DNA from: Burkholderiaceae bacterium
GTDB lineage: Bacteria; Pseudomonadota; Gammaproteobacteria; Burkholderiales; Burkholderiaceae_D
Length of the DNA stretch: 64,000 nucleotides
Reading direction: 5' to 3'
Assembly (NCBI GenBank): GCA_030157545.1
Contig: JAOAUN010000018.1
Span: forward strand, 1-64,000
Below are positions 54,571 through 64,000 of this stretch, piece by piece. Below the pieces are notes generated by a model. That model was not told the origin of the DNA, made no database searches, and worked only from the letters and a program-made list of their open reading frames with translations. The position numbers were made by a program, and so were the translations under genes. How positions within the stretch are numbered: the first letter of the stretch is position 1; every line of letters starts with the position of its first letter.

Positions 54571-56490
54571 ATGTCAAATTTTCGGTTCTCTCCGCAGCGC
54601 GCGCCTGTGCGTCTGCTGCTGCCTGTTGCACTACTTGCGATGCAGGCTCCCGCACAATCCTATGAAACACAATCCTTGCCAGCTGTCGTCGTAACAGCGA
54701 CGCGGCAAGAACAATTGATGAGCGACTTGATCGCTGATGTGACCTTGATCAGTCGCGAACAAATTGAGCGAAGCACTGCCCGTACGCTAGGTGAATTGTT
54801 GAGTGAGCAGATTGGCATTCAGATGACCAGATCGGGTGCGCCAGGAACGACGGAAGGTATTTTCATCCGTGGTGCAAATTCGAACCACACGCTGTTTTTA
54901 GTGGATGGCGTACGAGTTGGCTCGGCTACTGCGGGCACGCCCAGCATCGATGTCATCACCTTATCGCAAATTGATCGCGTCGAAATCCTGCGCGGTGGCG
55001 CTTCATCACTGTACGGCGCTGATGCAATCGGTGGCGTGATTCAAGTGTTCACTAAATCCAAATCCGGTGCGGCCGGTACTACGCTGTCCGCAGGAGCCGG
55101 CAGTTATGGCTCACGAGATTTGAGCTTTTCACATTCGGGCAATCTGGATAAGTTTGGCTATGGAATCACTTTTGGGGAAAGTGCTTCACGCGGGATTAAC
55201 GTCAACACGAATTCCTTGGCGACAAACTACAACAAGGACGCAGATGGGTTCAATGCAAAAAATTTTTCAGCCTACCTTACTTATAAACTGAACGACGCTG
55301 AAGTAGGCTACAGATTGCTTGTGTCCAGAATGTTTTCCCGATTCGATTCAGCCTCTTATGATGCAGCTTTTGGTGGCCCCTACAATGCGGGCTCGGACTG
55401 GAAAAATACACACGACGTCACAAGTAATAATTTCTGGTTCAAAAAGAAACTATCGAATCGCTGGGAATCCTCACTGACAGCTAGCCTTATGACCGACAAA
55501 TTCATAACGACGCCATCCAGTACCTATCCGAATGAACAGGATATGTTCCAGACGACGGGAAATCAGTTTGGGTGGAAAAATGACTATACGTCGTCGGTAG
55601 GAAAATTCTTGTTAGGTTACGACTATCTGGAACAGAGCATCAGCAGCACGAATACATTTGATCGCACATCAAGAATCAATAACTCCGTGTATGCCGGCTA
55701 TACAGCCAGCTTTGGAAAAAACGCTGTGCAATTAAACGTGCGACGTGATGACAACAGCCAGTTCGGCGGCAAGAACACGAAATCAATCAGCTATGCTTAC
55801 CGGCCTACAGATGCGTACAAAATTTTCGCCTCGATCGGAACCAGCTTTAAAGCGCCAACCTTTAACGATCTCTATTTTCCTAACATCATAGGAACCGGAG
55901 CCGGCAATCCTTCATTGCAGCCTGAATCTGCGCTGAATAGAGAGCTTGGGCTCTCTTATGTTAATTCTGCATTTTCAGCCACAGTCACAGGATTTCTCAA
56001 TAACGTCAGCAATCTCATTGTATGGTCAGACATCGGTGATGGTTTTTATACCTACTCGCCAAGCAATGTAGGTTCAGCGAAAATTGAAGGTGTGGAATTT
56101 TCAACCAGGTATGCTTTCACCAACCTCGAAGTTGGACTGAATTTAACTGCGCAGTCCGCAACTGATGCGCAAACGGGAAAGCATTTGCCTTTGCGCTCAA
56201 ATAATTACGGTACGTTGTTTGCACTTTACAGGAACGGAGACTGGAAAATCAGGCCCGAGCTGACTGGTCAGAGTCAGGTTTTTTCAGATGCGGCCAATAC
56301 AGATTCAATGGGAGGCTTTGTTTTATTTAACCTGGCAGTTGAGAAGTCACTCGACAAGAAAACGACCCTGTGGCTCAAGGCAAAAAATATTTTAGATAAA
56401 AATTATCTGGCCTTCTATTCATCTAGCTACAAAACTCTGACTCCCGGTATGCCGGCTGCTGTCATGGTGGGTGTGCGTCATCAATTCTAA
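54571..56490 (+). CDS. btuB: TonB-dependent vitamin B12 receptor
   Basis: 639 residues. Signal peptide ending near LLAMQAPAQS, then a TonB-box-like LPAVVVTATRQEQ, the plug domain (about 40-165; IFIRGANSNHTLFLVDGVRVGS, LRGGASSLYGADAIGGVI) and a 22-strand barrel ending in MVGVRHQF with C-terminal Phe. Identified as BtuB by the riboswitch and the BtuC/BtuD genes that follow. The start ATG 54571 has only a weak purine stretch before it; the frame is open upstream through the riboswitch but is not coding there. Confidence 0.92.
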   Translation: MSNFRFSPQRAPVRLLLPVALLAMQAPAQSYETQSLPAVVVTATRQEQLMSDLIADVTLISREQIERSTARTLGELLSEQIGIQMTRSGAPGTTEGIFIRGANSNHTLFLVDGVRVGSATAGTPSIDVITLSQIDRVEILRGGASSLYGADAIGGVIQVFTKSKSGAAGTTLSAGAGSYGSRDLSFSHSGNLDKFGYGITFGESASRGINVNTNSLATNYNKDADGFNAKNFSAYLTYKLNDAEVGYRLLVSRMFSRFDSASYDAAFGGPYNAGSDWKNTHDVTSNNFWFKKKLSNRWESSLTASLMTDKFITTPSSTYPNEQDMFQTTGNQFGWKNDYTSSVGKFLLGYDYLEQSISSTNTFDRTSRINNSVYAGYTASFGKNAVQLNVRRDDNSQFGGKNTKSISYAYRPTDAYKIFASIGTSFKAPTFNDLYFPNIIGTGAGNPSLQPESALNRELGLSYVNSAFSATVTGFLNNVSNLIVWSDIGDGFYTYSPSNVGSAKIEGVEFSTRYAFTNLEVGLNLTAQSATDAQTGKHLPLRSNNYGTLFALYRNGDWKIRPELTGQSQVFSDAANTDSMGGFVLFNLAVEKSLDKKTTLWLKAKNILDKNYLAFYSSSYKTLTPGMPAAVMVGVRHQF

Positions 56491-56562
56491 AAGTAGATCG
56501 CGCCATATAGTTCAGATAATCTGATTGCCTCTTTAAAAATTCTATAAATTTCGGCGATGATT

Positions 56563-56668
56563 TACGAAAGACGCTGGGCCCCAGCCTGCGCTGGGGCGAC
56601 GGTAGATAACTGGGGCCGCCCCTTAACTACAACCGTCGCCCCAGCGCCGGCAGGGGCCCAGTGACTTA
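56563..56668. repeat. Paired palindromic repeat between btuB and the btuC-like gene
   Basis: Left half ACGAAAGACGCTGGGCCCCA with arm GCTGGGGCGACGGTAG; right half ACCGTCGCCCCAGCGCCGGC ending GGGCCCAGTGACTT. It separates btuB from the permease gene, both on the plus strand, and may decouple or protect the transcript. Confidence 0.8.
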
Positions 56669-56764
56669 TTCTGGATAGAAAAAAATGTGAATGCGACCGG
56701 CCTACGATCACACCATAATAAAATCAAACAGGCATTTATAAACAGACACTAAAAAGGTAATTTC

Positions 56765-57736
56765 ATGACACGTGCAAAGCCCGCATTGCTCTTGATGCTG
56801 ACAGCCGCTCTGGCTGTCATGCTTCTGAGTGCTTTGTGTGGTGGCACGGGTTGCTTTATTCCGTCAAGCAAACCCGAGATTTTCTGGCTGCTTCGCCTGC
56901 CACGCGCACTATCTGCCTTCGCTGTCGGCGGCTTGCTGGCATTGGCCGGCGCTCTGATGCAGCTGTTGCTGCGCAACCCGCTGGCCGATCCCTATGTGCT
57001 TGGTGTGTCCGGTGGCGCTGCCACTGGTGCGATGTTGTTCAGCTGGCTTGCACCCTTGTCTTTGGCAGCGTATGCCATGCAACTGGGCGCACTGGCTGGC
57101 GCATTGCTGGCTACGGCTTTGTTATTTGGCCTGGCGCGACGCGCACTGATGGGACTGACACCGGCACTGTCTGCGTCACCTTCCGGTGTGCGCTTGATTC
57201 TCACGGGCGTCATGATCTCCGCAGGCTTTGGCGCGCTGATGACCTTGCTACTGTCGCTGTCGCCGGAAAGCCAGTTGCGCGGCATGGTGTTCTGGCTGAT
57301 GGGCGATCTTGATAATGGCGCGCTGCTGGTTCCCGCATCGCTGGTGCTGGCAGCGACGACCTTGTGGGGATGCTTCAACGCTGCGCAACTCAATGTGCTC
57401 GCGCATGGCGACACCACGGCGCAACTGCTGGGTATTGCAGTACCGCGTTTGCGGGCAGCCGCGCTGCTGGTTGCCTCGCTTGCGACTGCCAGCGCAGTAG
57501 CCATGGCAGGCGCCATCGGCTTTGTCGGGCTGGTGGTGCCGCACGCACTGCGGCTCCTGTTTGGCAATGACCAGCGCTTGCTGTTGCCTGCTTCAGTTCT
57601 TGCCGGTGGTACGGCACTGGCTCTGGCCGATCTGCTGGCGCGTAGCGTTGCCGCGCCGGTGCAACTGCCGGTTGGCGTGATTACGGCGCTGGTTGGTGTG
57701 CCAGTATTTCTGGCACTGCTGGCAAGGAGCCGCTGA
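56765..57736 (+). CDS. FecCD-family ABC permease (BtuC-like)
   Basis: 323 residues, about ten membrane helices, N-terminal AKPALLLMLTAALAVMLLSA. Family markers: RLPRALSAFAVGGLLALAGALMQ, the NPLADPYVLGVSGGAA box, and GFVGLVVPHALRLLFG near the C-terminus. Cobalamin import across the inner membrane is inferred from btuB upstream and the ATPase downstream; siderophore permeases share the fold. AAAGGT precedes the ATG. Confidence 0.9.
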   Translation: MTRAKPALLLMLTAALAVMLLSALCGGTGCFIPSSKPEIFWLLRLPRALSAFAVGGLLALAGALMQLLLRNPLADPYVLGVSGGAATGAMLFSWLAPLSLAAYAMQLGALAGALLATALLFGLARRALMGLTPALSASPSGVRLILTGVMISAGFGALMTLLLSLSPESQLRGMVFWLMGDLDNGALLVPASLVLAATTLWGCFNAAQLNVLAHGDTTAQLLGIAVPRLRAAALLVASLATASAVAMAGAIGFVGLVVPHALRLLFGNDQRLLLPASVLAGGTALALADLLARSVAAPVQLPVGVITALVGVPVFLALLARSR

Positions 57737-58482
57737 TGCGATTGCTGCAAGCAGACAATTTGACTGTAGCCATCGGTGGCCGCCAGCTGATCGAAGGTCT
57801 GAACTGGCATGTGCACAGAGGCGAGTTCTGGTGTGTGCTGGGTAAAAACGGCAGTGGCAAAAGCAGCTTGTTATATACGCTGGCCGGACTGTTGCCGGTG
57901 GCAGCAGGACAATTGCAACTGGCCGGTGAATCCATAGCTAGTTTGAGCTTGCCCGCGCTGGCGCGTCGTCGTGGTTTGATGCAGCAGCAGCAGTCCGATG
58001 CGTTTTCCCATTCTGTCCTTGATACCGTACTGCTGGGGCGCACGCCTTATCGCATCGGCGCGGCATGGGATGCTGATGAAGATCGCGATGCAGCCCTTGC
58101 TGCGCTGGCGCGTACCGGCTTGTCAGAGAAACTGCATGCCGATATCACGCAGCTGTCAGGCGGCGAAAGGCAGCGTGTTGCATTGGCGAGTCTGCTGGCG
58201 CAAGCGCCGCACCTGATGCTGATGGATGAACCGACCGCGCATCAGGACGTGGCGCAGCAGCTGGCAATCATGCGCATTGCACGTGAACTGACGTCGCTGC
58301 ATGCGGTTGTGGCTAGCTGCCATGACATTAATCTGGCTGCGCGCTTTGCAACCCATGTGTTGATGCTGGGGGACGGGCGTTACTGGATGGGCAAGTCATC
58401 TGAGGTCTTGCAACCGCAGATACTGGAGCAGGCTTTTGGCTGTGGCTTTCGTGTGCAGGGTGAGGTATTTATTGCTGAGTGA
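57736..58482 (+). CDS. ABC transporter ATPase (BtuD-like)
   Basis: 248 residues. Walker A GKNGSGKSS, signature LSGGERQRVALASLL, Walker B HLMLMDEPTAHQD and switch His in CHDINLAARFATHV, the FecE/BtuD pattern. Starts on the last base of the permease gene. Completes the BtuCD half of the importer; the binding protein is encoded about 1 kb away on the other strand. Confidence 0.92.
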   Translation: MRLLQADNLTVAIGGRQLIEGLNWHVHRGEFWCVLGKNGSGKSSLLYTLAGLLPVAAGQLQLAGESIASLSLPALARRRGLMQQQQSDAFSHSVLDTVLLGRTPYRIGAAWDADEDRDAALAALARTGLSEKLHADITQLSGGERQRVALASLLAQAPHLMLMDEPTAHQDVAQQLAIMRIARELTSLHAVVASCHDINLAARFATHVLMLGDGRYWMGKSSEVLQPQILEQAFGCGFRVQGEVFIAE

Positions 58483-58545
58483 TGCGGTTTGATTGGCGCA
58501 AGAGGCTGTGTTCCTGCGAAATACGGAACCCGGCGACTTTCAAAT

Positions 58546-58959
58546 TCAAGCCTTAGGCCACAGCACCATCTGCGTGCACCTGAACAGCGCAAGCGTCTTG
58601 CCGGCAGCCGTCACCGTCGCATCCCACACTTGCGTAGTACGACCTAGATGCACCGGTTTTGCCGTGCATTCCAGCCGGCCCTCTCGCGCCGTGCCCAGAT
58701 GATTGCTCTTGAGCTCGATGGTAGTAAAACTGCTCGCGCCTTGCGGCAGATTCAGCATGCAGCCATAGCCGCATGAGGTATCAGCCAGCATGACGATGGA
58801 AGCCGCGTGCAGGTAGCCATTCGGCGCCAGATGATGAGGCTTGATGTCGAGCGCCGCATGCAAGCCGTTGCCATCGACAGACAGGACTTCCACTCCCAGC
58901 AAATCAGGCAAAGTGCCTTGCTGGCGTGTTGCTATTTCAGGTGGCAATGACTTGTTCAT
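58546..58959 (-). CDS. PaaI-type hotdog thioesterase
   Basis: 137 residues. Single hotdog domain: HHLAPNGYLHAASIVMLADTSCGYG (central helix with the catalytic acid in LAD) and VHLGRTTQVWDATVTAAGKTLALF. Likely hydrolyses an acyl- or aryl-CoA thioester; substrate not indicated. It follows the btuF-like gene by 19 bp, possibly in the same transcript, and is convergent with the ATPase gene. Confidence 0.85.
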   Translation of the reverse strand: MNKSLPPEIATRQQGTLPDLLGVEVLSVDGNGLHAALDIKPHHLAPNGYLHAASIVMLADTSCGYGCMLNLPQGASSFTTIELKSNHLGTAREGRLECTAKPVHLGRTTQVWDATVTAAGKTLALFRCTQMVLWPKA

Positions 58960-58978
58960 ACGGGTCCTGTCTTTATCG

Positions 58979-59856
58979 TTAATCTGTCCGGCGTTGCCTT
59001 GCCAATTCCAGCTTCTCGCACAACTGCGCAGTGCCTTCGAGCAGGCGCGGTCCGGCGCGGTTCATCAGCGTGCCGTTGACGTTGAAGATATTTTTTTTCT
59101 GTACCGCCTGCAACTGTGTAAAACGCTGCCATATATTGCCAGCGTCAGTTCGCTCGTCACTGATGAAAATCGCTTCAGGATTAGCCGCAATGACAGCCTC
59201 GACGCCAACCGTCGGCGCCAGCTGCGGCAGTGCCCCAAATATATTATTTGCGCCGCACAAGGTCAGCGCCTGCGAAACCAGATGCGCATGATTCAGCGTC
59301 ATCAATGGCGAAGGCCAAATCTGATAAAACACACGCACTGTTGAACGTGATGCAAAGTGCTGGCGCATTGTTGCGAGCTGCTGGCGAAATGTAGTGGCAG
59401 CGGCTTTGCCTTGCGCGCTTGTGCCGGCTAGTGTGGCGATTCTTTCGATATTGCTGGCGACAGCGGCGAAGTCGCCTGGTTCGCTCTCGAAAACCGCAAT
59501 GCCCAGTTGGCGCAAGCGCGCTATCTGACGAGCCGAGTTACCGCTTTTCCAGGCAACGACCAGATCCGGCCGCAGATCAATAATGCGCTCCAGATCAAGC
59601 CGCGCGCTGTTGCCTACGGAAGTGAGGCGTTTTGCCTGCGCCGGAAAATCGCTATAGGCACTCACGCCTACAATGGCTGCACCGGCGCCGGCGGCGAACA
59701 ATAGTTCAGTGGTGTGCGGGGCAGCGCTGACGATGCGTGCTGCCGGTTTTTTGATGGTGATGACTGTGCCGCCATCGTCTGTCACGCTGACTGCGGCATG
59801 GGCGACGCAGCTTATAAACAGCATAACCAGCAAGACAGTGGCGGCCAGCCTGCGCA

Positions 59857-59857
<1 letters not shown>
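58979..59857 (-). CDS. btuF: Cobalamin-binding periplasmic protein (BtuF-like)
   Basis: 292 residues with signal peptide (RRLAATVLLVMLFISCVAHA). Class III binding-protein fold: RIVSAAPHTTELLFAAGAGAAIVGV, YSDFPAQAKRLTSVG (typical of BtuF), LDLERIIDLRPDLVVAW. The upstream panC stop overlaps this ATG by one base, so it is translated behind a pantothenate gene, not next to btuCD; the pair of units is convergent. Confidence 0.85.
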
Positions 59858-60705
<848 letters not shown>

Positions 60706-60801
60706 TCAAAACGGTGAGCACTTGATACGACGCCGATGCCGCTCAAGTGTTAAAAAAAATTCAAAAAGCAGAAAGTTAGTCGGGCTATCAGCTTGACGAT
60801 C

Positions 60802-60845
60802 AGTCAGCGATTAGTCAGCGATTAGTCATCGCTTAGTAAGCGATC
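60802..60845. repeat. Four tandem 11-bp units at the 3' end of scpA
   Basis: Units AGTCAGCGATT, AGTCAGCGATT, AGTCATCGCTT and AGTAAGCGATC follow without gaps; the last two form a near-perfect inverted repeat (ATCGCTTA-G-TAAGCGAT, 60829-60845). They lie at and just beyond the scpA stop (60846-60844) on the transcript side, ahead of panC. Confidence 0.7.
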
Positions 60846-61674
60846 AGCTAGGTGAATAAGCAAGCCGCACATAAATCGGCGCATAGGCTTCGCCCTGCGT
60901 GATTTCGATTAAGGTTTCCTTGGCCAGCTCTAGCAATGCAATAAAGTTGACGACCACCACCGGCACGCCGCGTGAAGGATCAAACAGGTCCTGGAACTCG
61001 ACAAATTTTGTTGATTGCAAGCGTCGCAAGATGCCCGTCATATGTTCGCGAACCGAGAGTTCTTCGCGTGAAATCGTGTGGTGTGCAGTCAGCCTTGCGC
61101 GCTTGAGCAAATCGCTCCACGCGCTTTGCAAGTCAACGGCATTCACATCCGGCCAGCTGGTGACGATAGCCTGATCGATATAAATCTGGGTCCGTACAAA
61201 ATCGCGGCCCACCTGCGGCACTGCATCGAGCTGATACGCAGCCAGCTTCATCTGTTCATATTCAAGCAGACGCCTGACCAGTTCGGCACGCGGGTCGGCA
61301 GCTTCTTCGCCGCTATCGCCTTTTTTTACTGGCAGCAGCATGCGCGACTTGATCTCGATAAGCATCGCCGCCATCAGCAGGTAGTCAGCGGCCAGTTCCA
61401 GATTGTGTTTGCGGATCTGCTCGATATAGTCGAGATACTGCAGTGTGACTTGAGCGAGCGGAATATCAAGGATATTGAAATTCTGCTTGCGAATCATATA
61501 CAGCAAAAGATCGAGCGGACCTTCGAAAGCTTCGAGAAATACCTCTAGCGCATCGGGCGGAATGTACAAGTCGTTTGGCAGCTTGAACAGTGGCTCGCCA
61601 TACAGCTTGGCAAATGCCACGCCGTCGATCACGCTCGGCATGCCTTCGATAACGATGTCGGTAGTGGAGGTCAC
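60844..61674 (-). CDS. scpA: Segregation and condensation protein A
   Basis: 276 residues; kleisin of the SMC-ScpAB chromosome condensation complex. N-terminal kleisin signature VFLEAFEGPLDLLLYMIRKQ and LDIPLAQVTLQYL; C-terminal winged-helix part with FQDLFDPSRG...VVVNFIALLELAKE. scpB and smc are not in the window. It follows the DUF3460 gene closely on the same strand. Confidence 0.95.
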   Translation of the reverse strand: MTSTTDIVIEGMPSVIDGVAFAKLYGEPLFKLPNDLYIPPDALEVFLEAFEGPLDLLLYMIRKQNFNILDIPLAQVTLQYLDYIEQIRKHNLELAADYLLMAAMLIEIKSRMLLPVKKGDSGEEAADPRAELVRRLLEYEQMKLAAYQLDAVPQVGRDFVRTQIYIDQAIVTSWPDVNAVDLQSAWSDLLKRARLTAHHTISREELSVREHMTGILRRLQSTKFVEFQDLFDPSRGVPVVVVNFIALLELAKETLIEITQGEAYAPIYVRLAYSPS

Positions 61675-61680
61675 GGTTGT

Positions 61681-61887
61681 TTACTTCGACTGGTACACGT
61701 AAGGTTTTTGTTTGACGCGTGAATCCTTCGCGCGACGCGACGCATCAAGATCGATAGGCTCGCGGTCCCACAGCAACGCGCGGCCGGCACGCTGCTTGTC
61801 TTCCAGTGCGGGGTCTTTCTGCTTGAGCTCCGCAATGAATTGGGAGATCTCCGACACGTAGCCGCTCTGTTGCTTGGAAAATTTCAT
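61681..61887 (-). CDS. DUF3460 family protein
   Basis: 68 residues starting MKFSKQQSGYVSEISQFIAE, rich in charge, with KQRAGRALLWDREPIDLDA, the family's signature. Small soluble protein of unknown function confined mainly to betaproteobacteria, often next to scpA and metG as here. The start at 61887 fits the family length; the frame is open further upstream. Confidence 0.88.
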   Translation of the reverse strand: MKFSKQQSGYVSEISQFIAELKQKDPALEDKQRAGRALLWDREPIDLDASRRAKDSRVKQKPYVYQSK

Positions 61888-61945
61888 AGTGATCGCAAGT
61901 GGGTGAATCAAGTTTCGCCGTATTTTACTCCGACTGCCGCAGCGT

Positions 61946-64000
61946 TCAGCCGATCCGCATGCCCGGCTGGGCACCAGGCCATGGTTCAAGGATATACAGA
62001 CCTGGCTCGGCTTTTTCATCAGCAGCCGAGGCCGCCAGCACCATGCCTTCGGAAATTCCGAATTTCATCTTGCGCGGTGCCAGATTGGCAACCATCACCG
62101 TCAGTTTGCCGACCAGATCTTCTGGCTTGTAAGCCGACTTGATGCCGGAGAAAACATTGCGCAGCCGGCCTTCGCCAACATCCAGCGTCAGGCGCAGCAA
62201 TTTGTCCGAGCCCTCGACGTGTTCGCAATTGACGATTTTGGCGACACGCAGATCAATCTTCGCAAAATCATCAATCTTGATTTCAGCAGCCAGCGGTGCA
62301 ATCGTGCTTTCGGCCGCAGCCACTTCAGGCGTCTCTTCGGCTGGCGCATCAAACAGGGCATCGAGCATTTTCGGTTCCACGCGCGTCATCAGATGCGCAT
62401 AGGCGTTCACCGTGTGCTGGTCCGGCAGCGGGTGAGCAATATCATGCCAGCCCAGCGGCGCAATATTGAGCAGCGCTTCAACTTGTGTTGCCAGTGCTGG
62501 CAGCACCGGCTTGAGATAAATCGTCATGATGCGGAAGGCTTCCAGCAAGCGGCTGCAAACTTCCTGCAGGCGTGCGTTGTTGGCCGGATCTTTGGCCAGC
62601 TCCCAAGGCTTGTTGGCGTCTACATAGGCATTGACCGCATCGGCCTGTTCCATGATGGCGCGCAGTGCTTTGCCGTATTCACGCGCCTCATACAGAGCGG
62701 CGACTTCGGTGCCGGCCTGACGCAGTGATGACAGGAAAGGATCGCTGTCGGTAGCCCAGCTGGTATTGACCTTGCCGTCGAATTTTTTGGCGATGAAGCC
62801 GGCAGCGCGACTGGCGATGTTGATGTACTTGCCGATCAGGTCGCTGTTGACGCGGGCGACGAAGTCATCCGGATTGAAGTCGACGTCCTCGACTTTGGCG
62901 TTGAGCTTGGCGGCAATGTAATAGCGCAGCCATTCGGGGTTCATGCCGACATCCAGATAGCGCAGTGGCGAGATGCCGGTGCCGCGCGACTTCGACATTT
63001 TTTCACCGCTCACCGTAATGAAGCCGTGCACGAAAATATTGTTTGGTACTTTCAGGCCCGCGAAATGCAGCATCGCCGGCCAGAACAGCGTATGGAAATA
63101 GGTGATGTCCTTGCCGATGAAGTGATACTGCTCGGTCTCGGGGTCGGCCATGAAGGCATCGTAGTCGCGACCGGTCTTGGCGAAATAGTTTTTCAGCGAA
63201 GCCAGATAGCCAATCGGCGCGTCCAGCCACACATAAAAGTATTTGCCCGGTGCGTCGGGAATCTCTATGCCGAAGTAGGGCGCATCACGGCTGATGTCCC
63301 AGTCGCCCAGACCGCTGTCACCTTCGAGCCATTCGCGCGCCTTGTTGGCGACTTCGGGCTGCAGGCGGGCAGGATCCAGCGCCCATGCGCGTAAAAATTC
63401 CACACACTTTGGGTCAGACAGACGGAAGAAATAATGTTCCGACGACTTCATCACCGGTGTTGCGCCTGTCAGTGTCGAGTACGGATTTTTCAGGTCGGTC
63501 GGCGCATACACTGCGCTGCAAACTTCGCAGGAATCGCCGTACTGGTCTTTGGCGCCGCACTTCGGGCATTCGCCCTTGATGTAGCGGTCCGGCAGGAACA
63601 TGCTCTTGACCGGATCATAGAACTGCTCGATGGTCTTGGTCGTGATCAGCTTGGCGTCGTCGCGCAGGCGCAGGTAAATATCTTTCGACAATGCGTGATT
63701 TTCTTCGCCATCAGTCGAGTGCCAGTTATCGAAGGCGATATGAAAGCCGTCCAGATACTGTTTGCGGCCGGCTGCGATATTGGCCACGAATTCTTGCGGG
63801 GTCACGCCGGCTTTTTCGGCAGCGATCATGATGGGTGCGCCGTGTGCGTCATCGGCGCCGACGAAATGCACCTCATTGCCCTGCATGCGCATGAACCTCA
63901 CCCAGATATCGGCCTGGATATATTCCATGATGTGGCCGATATGAAACGCGCCGTTGGCATACGGTAGTGCTGTGGTAACGAACAGTTTCTTTGGCTTGGC
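61946..64000 (-). CDS. metG: Methionyl-tRNA synthetase (5' end outside window)
   Basis: 684 residues visible; the reading frame is open to the window edge, where [19 protein letters not shown] carries the HIGH signature, so only the first few codons are missing. The zinc-binding insert is the two CxxC pairs in [20 protein letters not shown]; the KMSKS loop reads [12 protein letters not shown]-terminal tRNA-binding (EMAP-like) domain spans about 580-684 ([15 protein letters not shown]). Charges tRNA-Met. It heads the minus-strand row metG, DUF3460, scpA, panC, btuF. Confidence 0.97.
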   Translation of the reverse strand, partial: AKPKKLFVTTALPYANGAFHIGHIMEYIQADIWVRFMRMQGNEVHFVGADDAHGAPIMIAAEKAGVTPQEFVANIAAGRKQYLDGFHIAFDNWHSTDGEENHALSKDIYLRLRDDAKLITTKTIEQFYDPVKSMFLPDRYIKGECPKCGAKDQYGDSCEVCSAVYAPTDLKNPYSTLTGATPVMKSSEHYFFRLSDPKCVEFLRAWALDPARLQPEVANKAREWLEGDSGLGDWDISRDAPYFGIEIPDAPGKYFYVWLDAPIGYLASLKNYFAKTGRDYDAFMADPETEQYHFIGKDITYFHTLFWPAMLHFAGLKVPNNIFVHGFITVSGEKMSKSRGTGISPLRYLDVGMNPEWLRYYIAAKLNAKVEDVDFNPDDFVARVNSDLIGKYINIASRAAGFIAKKFDGKVNTSWATDSDPFLSSLRQAGTEVAALYEAREYGKALRAIMEQADAVNAYVDANKPWELAKDPANNARLQEVCSRLLEAFRIMTIYLKPVLPALATQVEALLNIAPLGWHDIAHPLPDQHTVNAYAHLMTRVEPKMLDALFDAPAEETPEVAAAESTIAPLAAEIKIDDFAKIDLRVAKIVNCEHVEGSDKLLRLTLDVGEGRLRNVFSGIKSAYKPEDLVGKLTVMVANLAPRKMKFGISEGMVLAASAADEKAEPGLYILEPWPGAQPGMRIG

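Overview
The window looks like chromosomal DNA of a betaproteobacterium, most likely of the Oxalobacteraceae (Herminiimonas/Janthinobacterium type). The evidence is the overall protein style, the minCDE, metG-DUF3460-scpA-panC and methyltransferase-rnhA-dnaQ neighbourhoods, a phasin and an acetoacetyl-CoA synthetase (polyhydroxybutyrate metabolism), and a family of about 100-bp paired palindromic repeats between genes. The genus assignment is inference. Most of the sequence is ordinary core or metabolic DNA, dense and operon-structured, without phage, insertion sequences or CRISPR.

Layout. 1-3.1 kb: the start of an unidentified gene, an Orn/Lys/Arg decarboxylase with its terminator, and folA. 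3.1-8.3 kb: an AT-richer stretch with a possible gene remnant, then a hybrid histidine kinase overlapping a REC-PAS-GGDEF-EAL protein; this block lies between folA and thyA. 9.2-10.1 kb: a small unknown protein and a SycD/LcrH-type TPR chaperone, translationally coupled. 10.1-16.3 kb: a minus-strand operon of LolD-like ATPase, FtsX-like permease, AttH/CrtC-like secreted protein and MsbA-like exporter. 16.3-21.1 kb: egtD-egtB (ergothioneine), selD, rhlE. 21.4-22.1 kb: a Phd-type antitoxin with a PIN toxin cut short by an in-frame TGA. 22.1-28.7 kb: fabI and yejABEF (peptide uptake). 28.7-35.8 kb: mltD, gloB, a methyltransferase, rnhA, dnaQ, tRNA-Val(CAC), a nested palindromic repeat and a YgiQ radical SAM protein. 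36-41.5 kb: an orphan HELAH protein (putative zinc protease), a secreted nuclease, and a phosphoribosyltransferase / BON-SRPBCC / coiled-coil set. 41.6-50.3 kb: acetoacetyl-CoA synthetase, a DUF429 protein, minCDE, a two-subunit acyl-CoA dehydrogenase, an unknown protein and a phasin. 50.5-54.1 kb: a Crp/Fnr regulator, a NarL-type response regulator, a DUF2721 protein and an esterase. 54.2-60.7 kb: cobalamin uptake (riboswitch with a terminator-like platform, btuB, btuC- and btuD-like genes, and a btuF-like gene behind panC). 60.8-64 kb: scpA, a DUF3460 protein, and metG running off the end.

The observations most worth following are: (i) one copy of the paired palindromic repeat sits in frame inside the signal peptide region of the AttH-like protein, reminiscent of Rickettsia palindromic elements in coding sequence; (ii) a PIN toxin whose Trp codon appears to have become TGA; (iii) an uncharacterised HExxH protein with no relatives nearby; (iv) an orphan type III secretion-style chaperone pair; (v) a signalling pair between folA and thyA. 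I saw no complete, clearly new multi-gene system.
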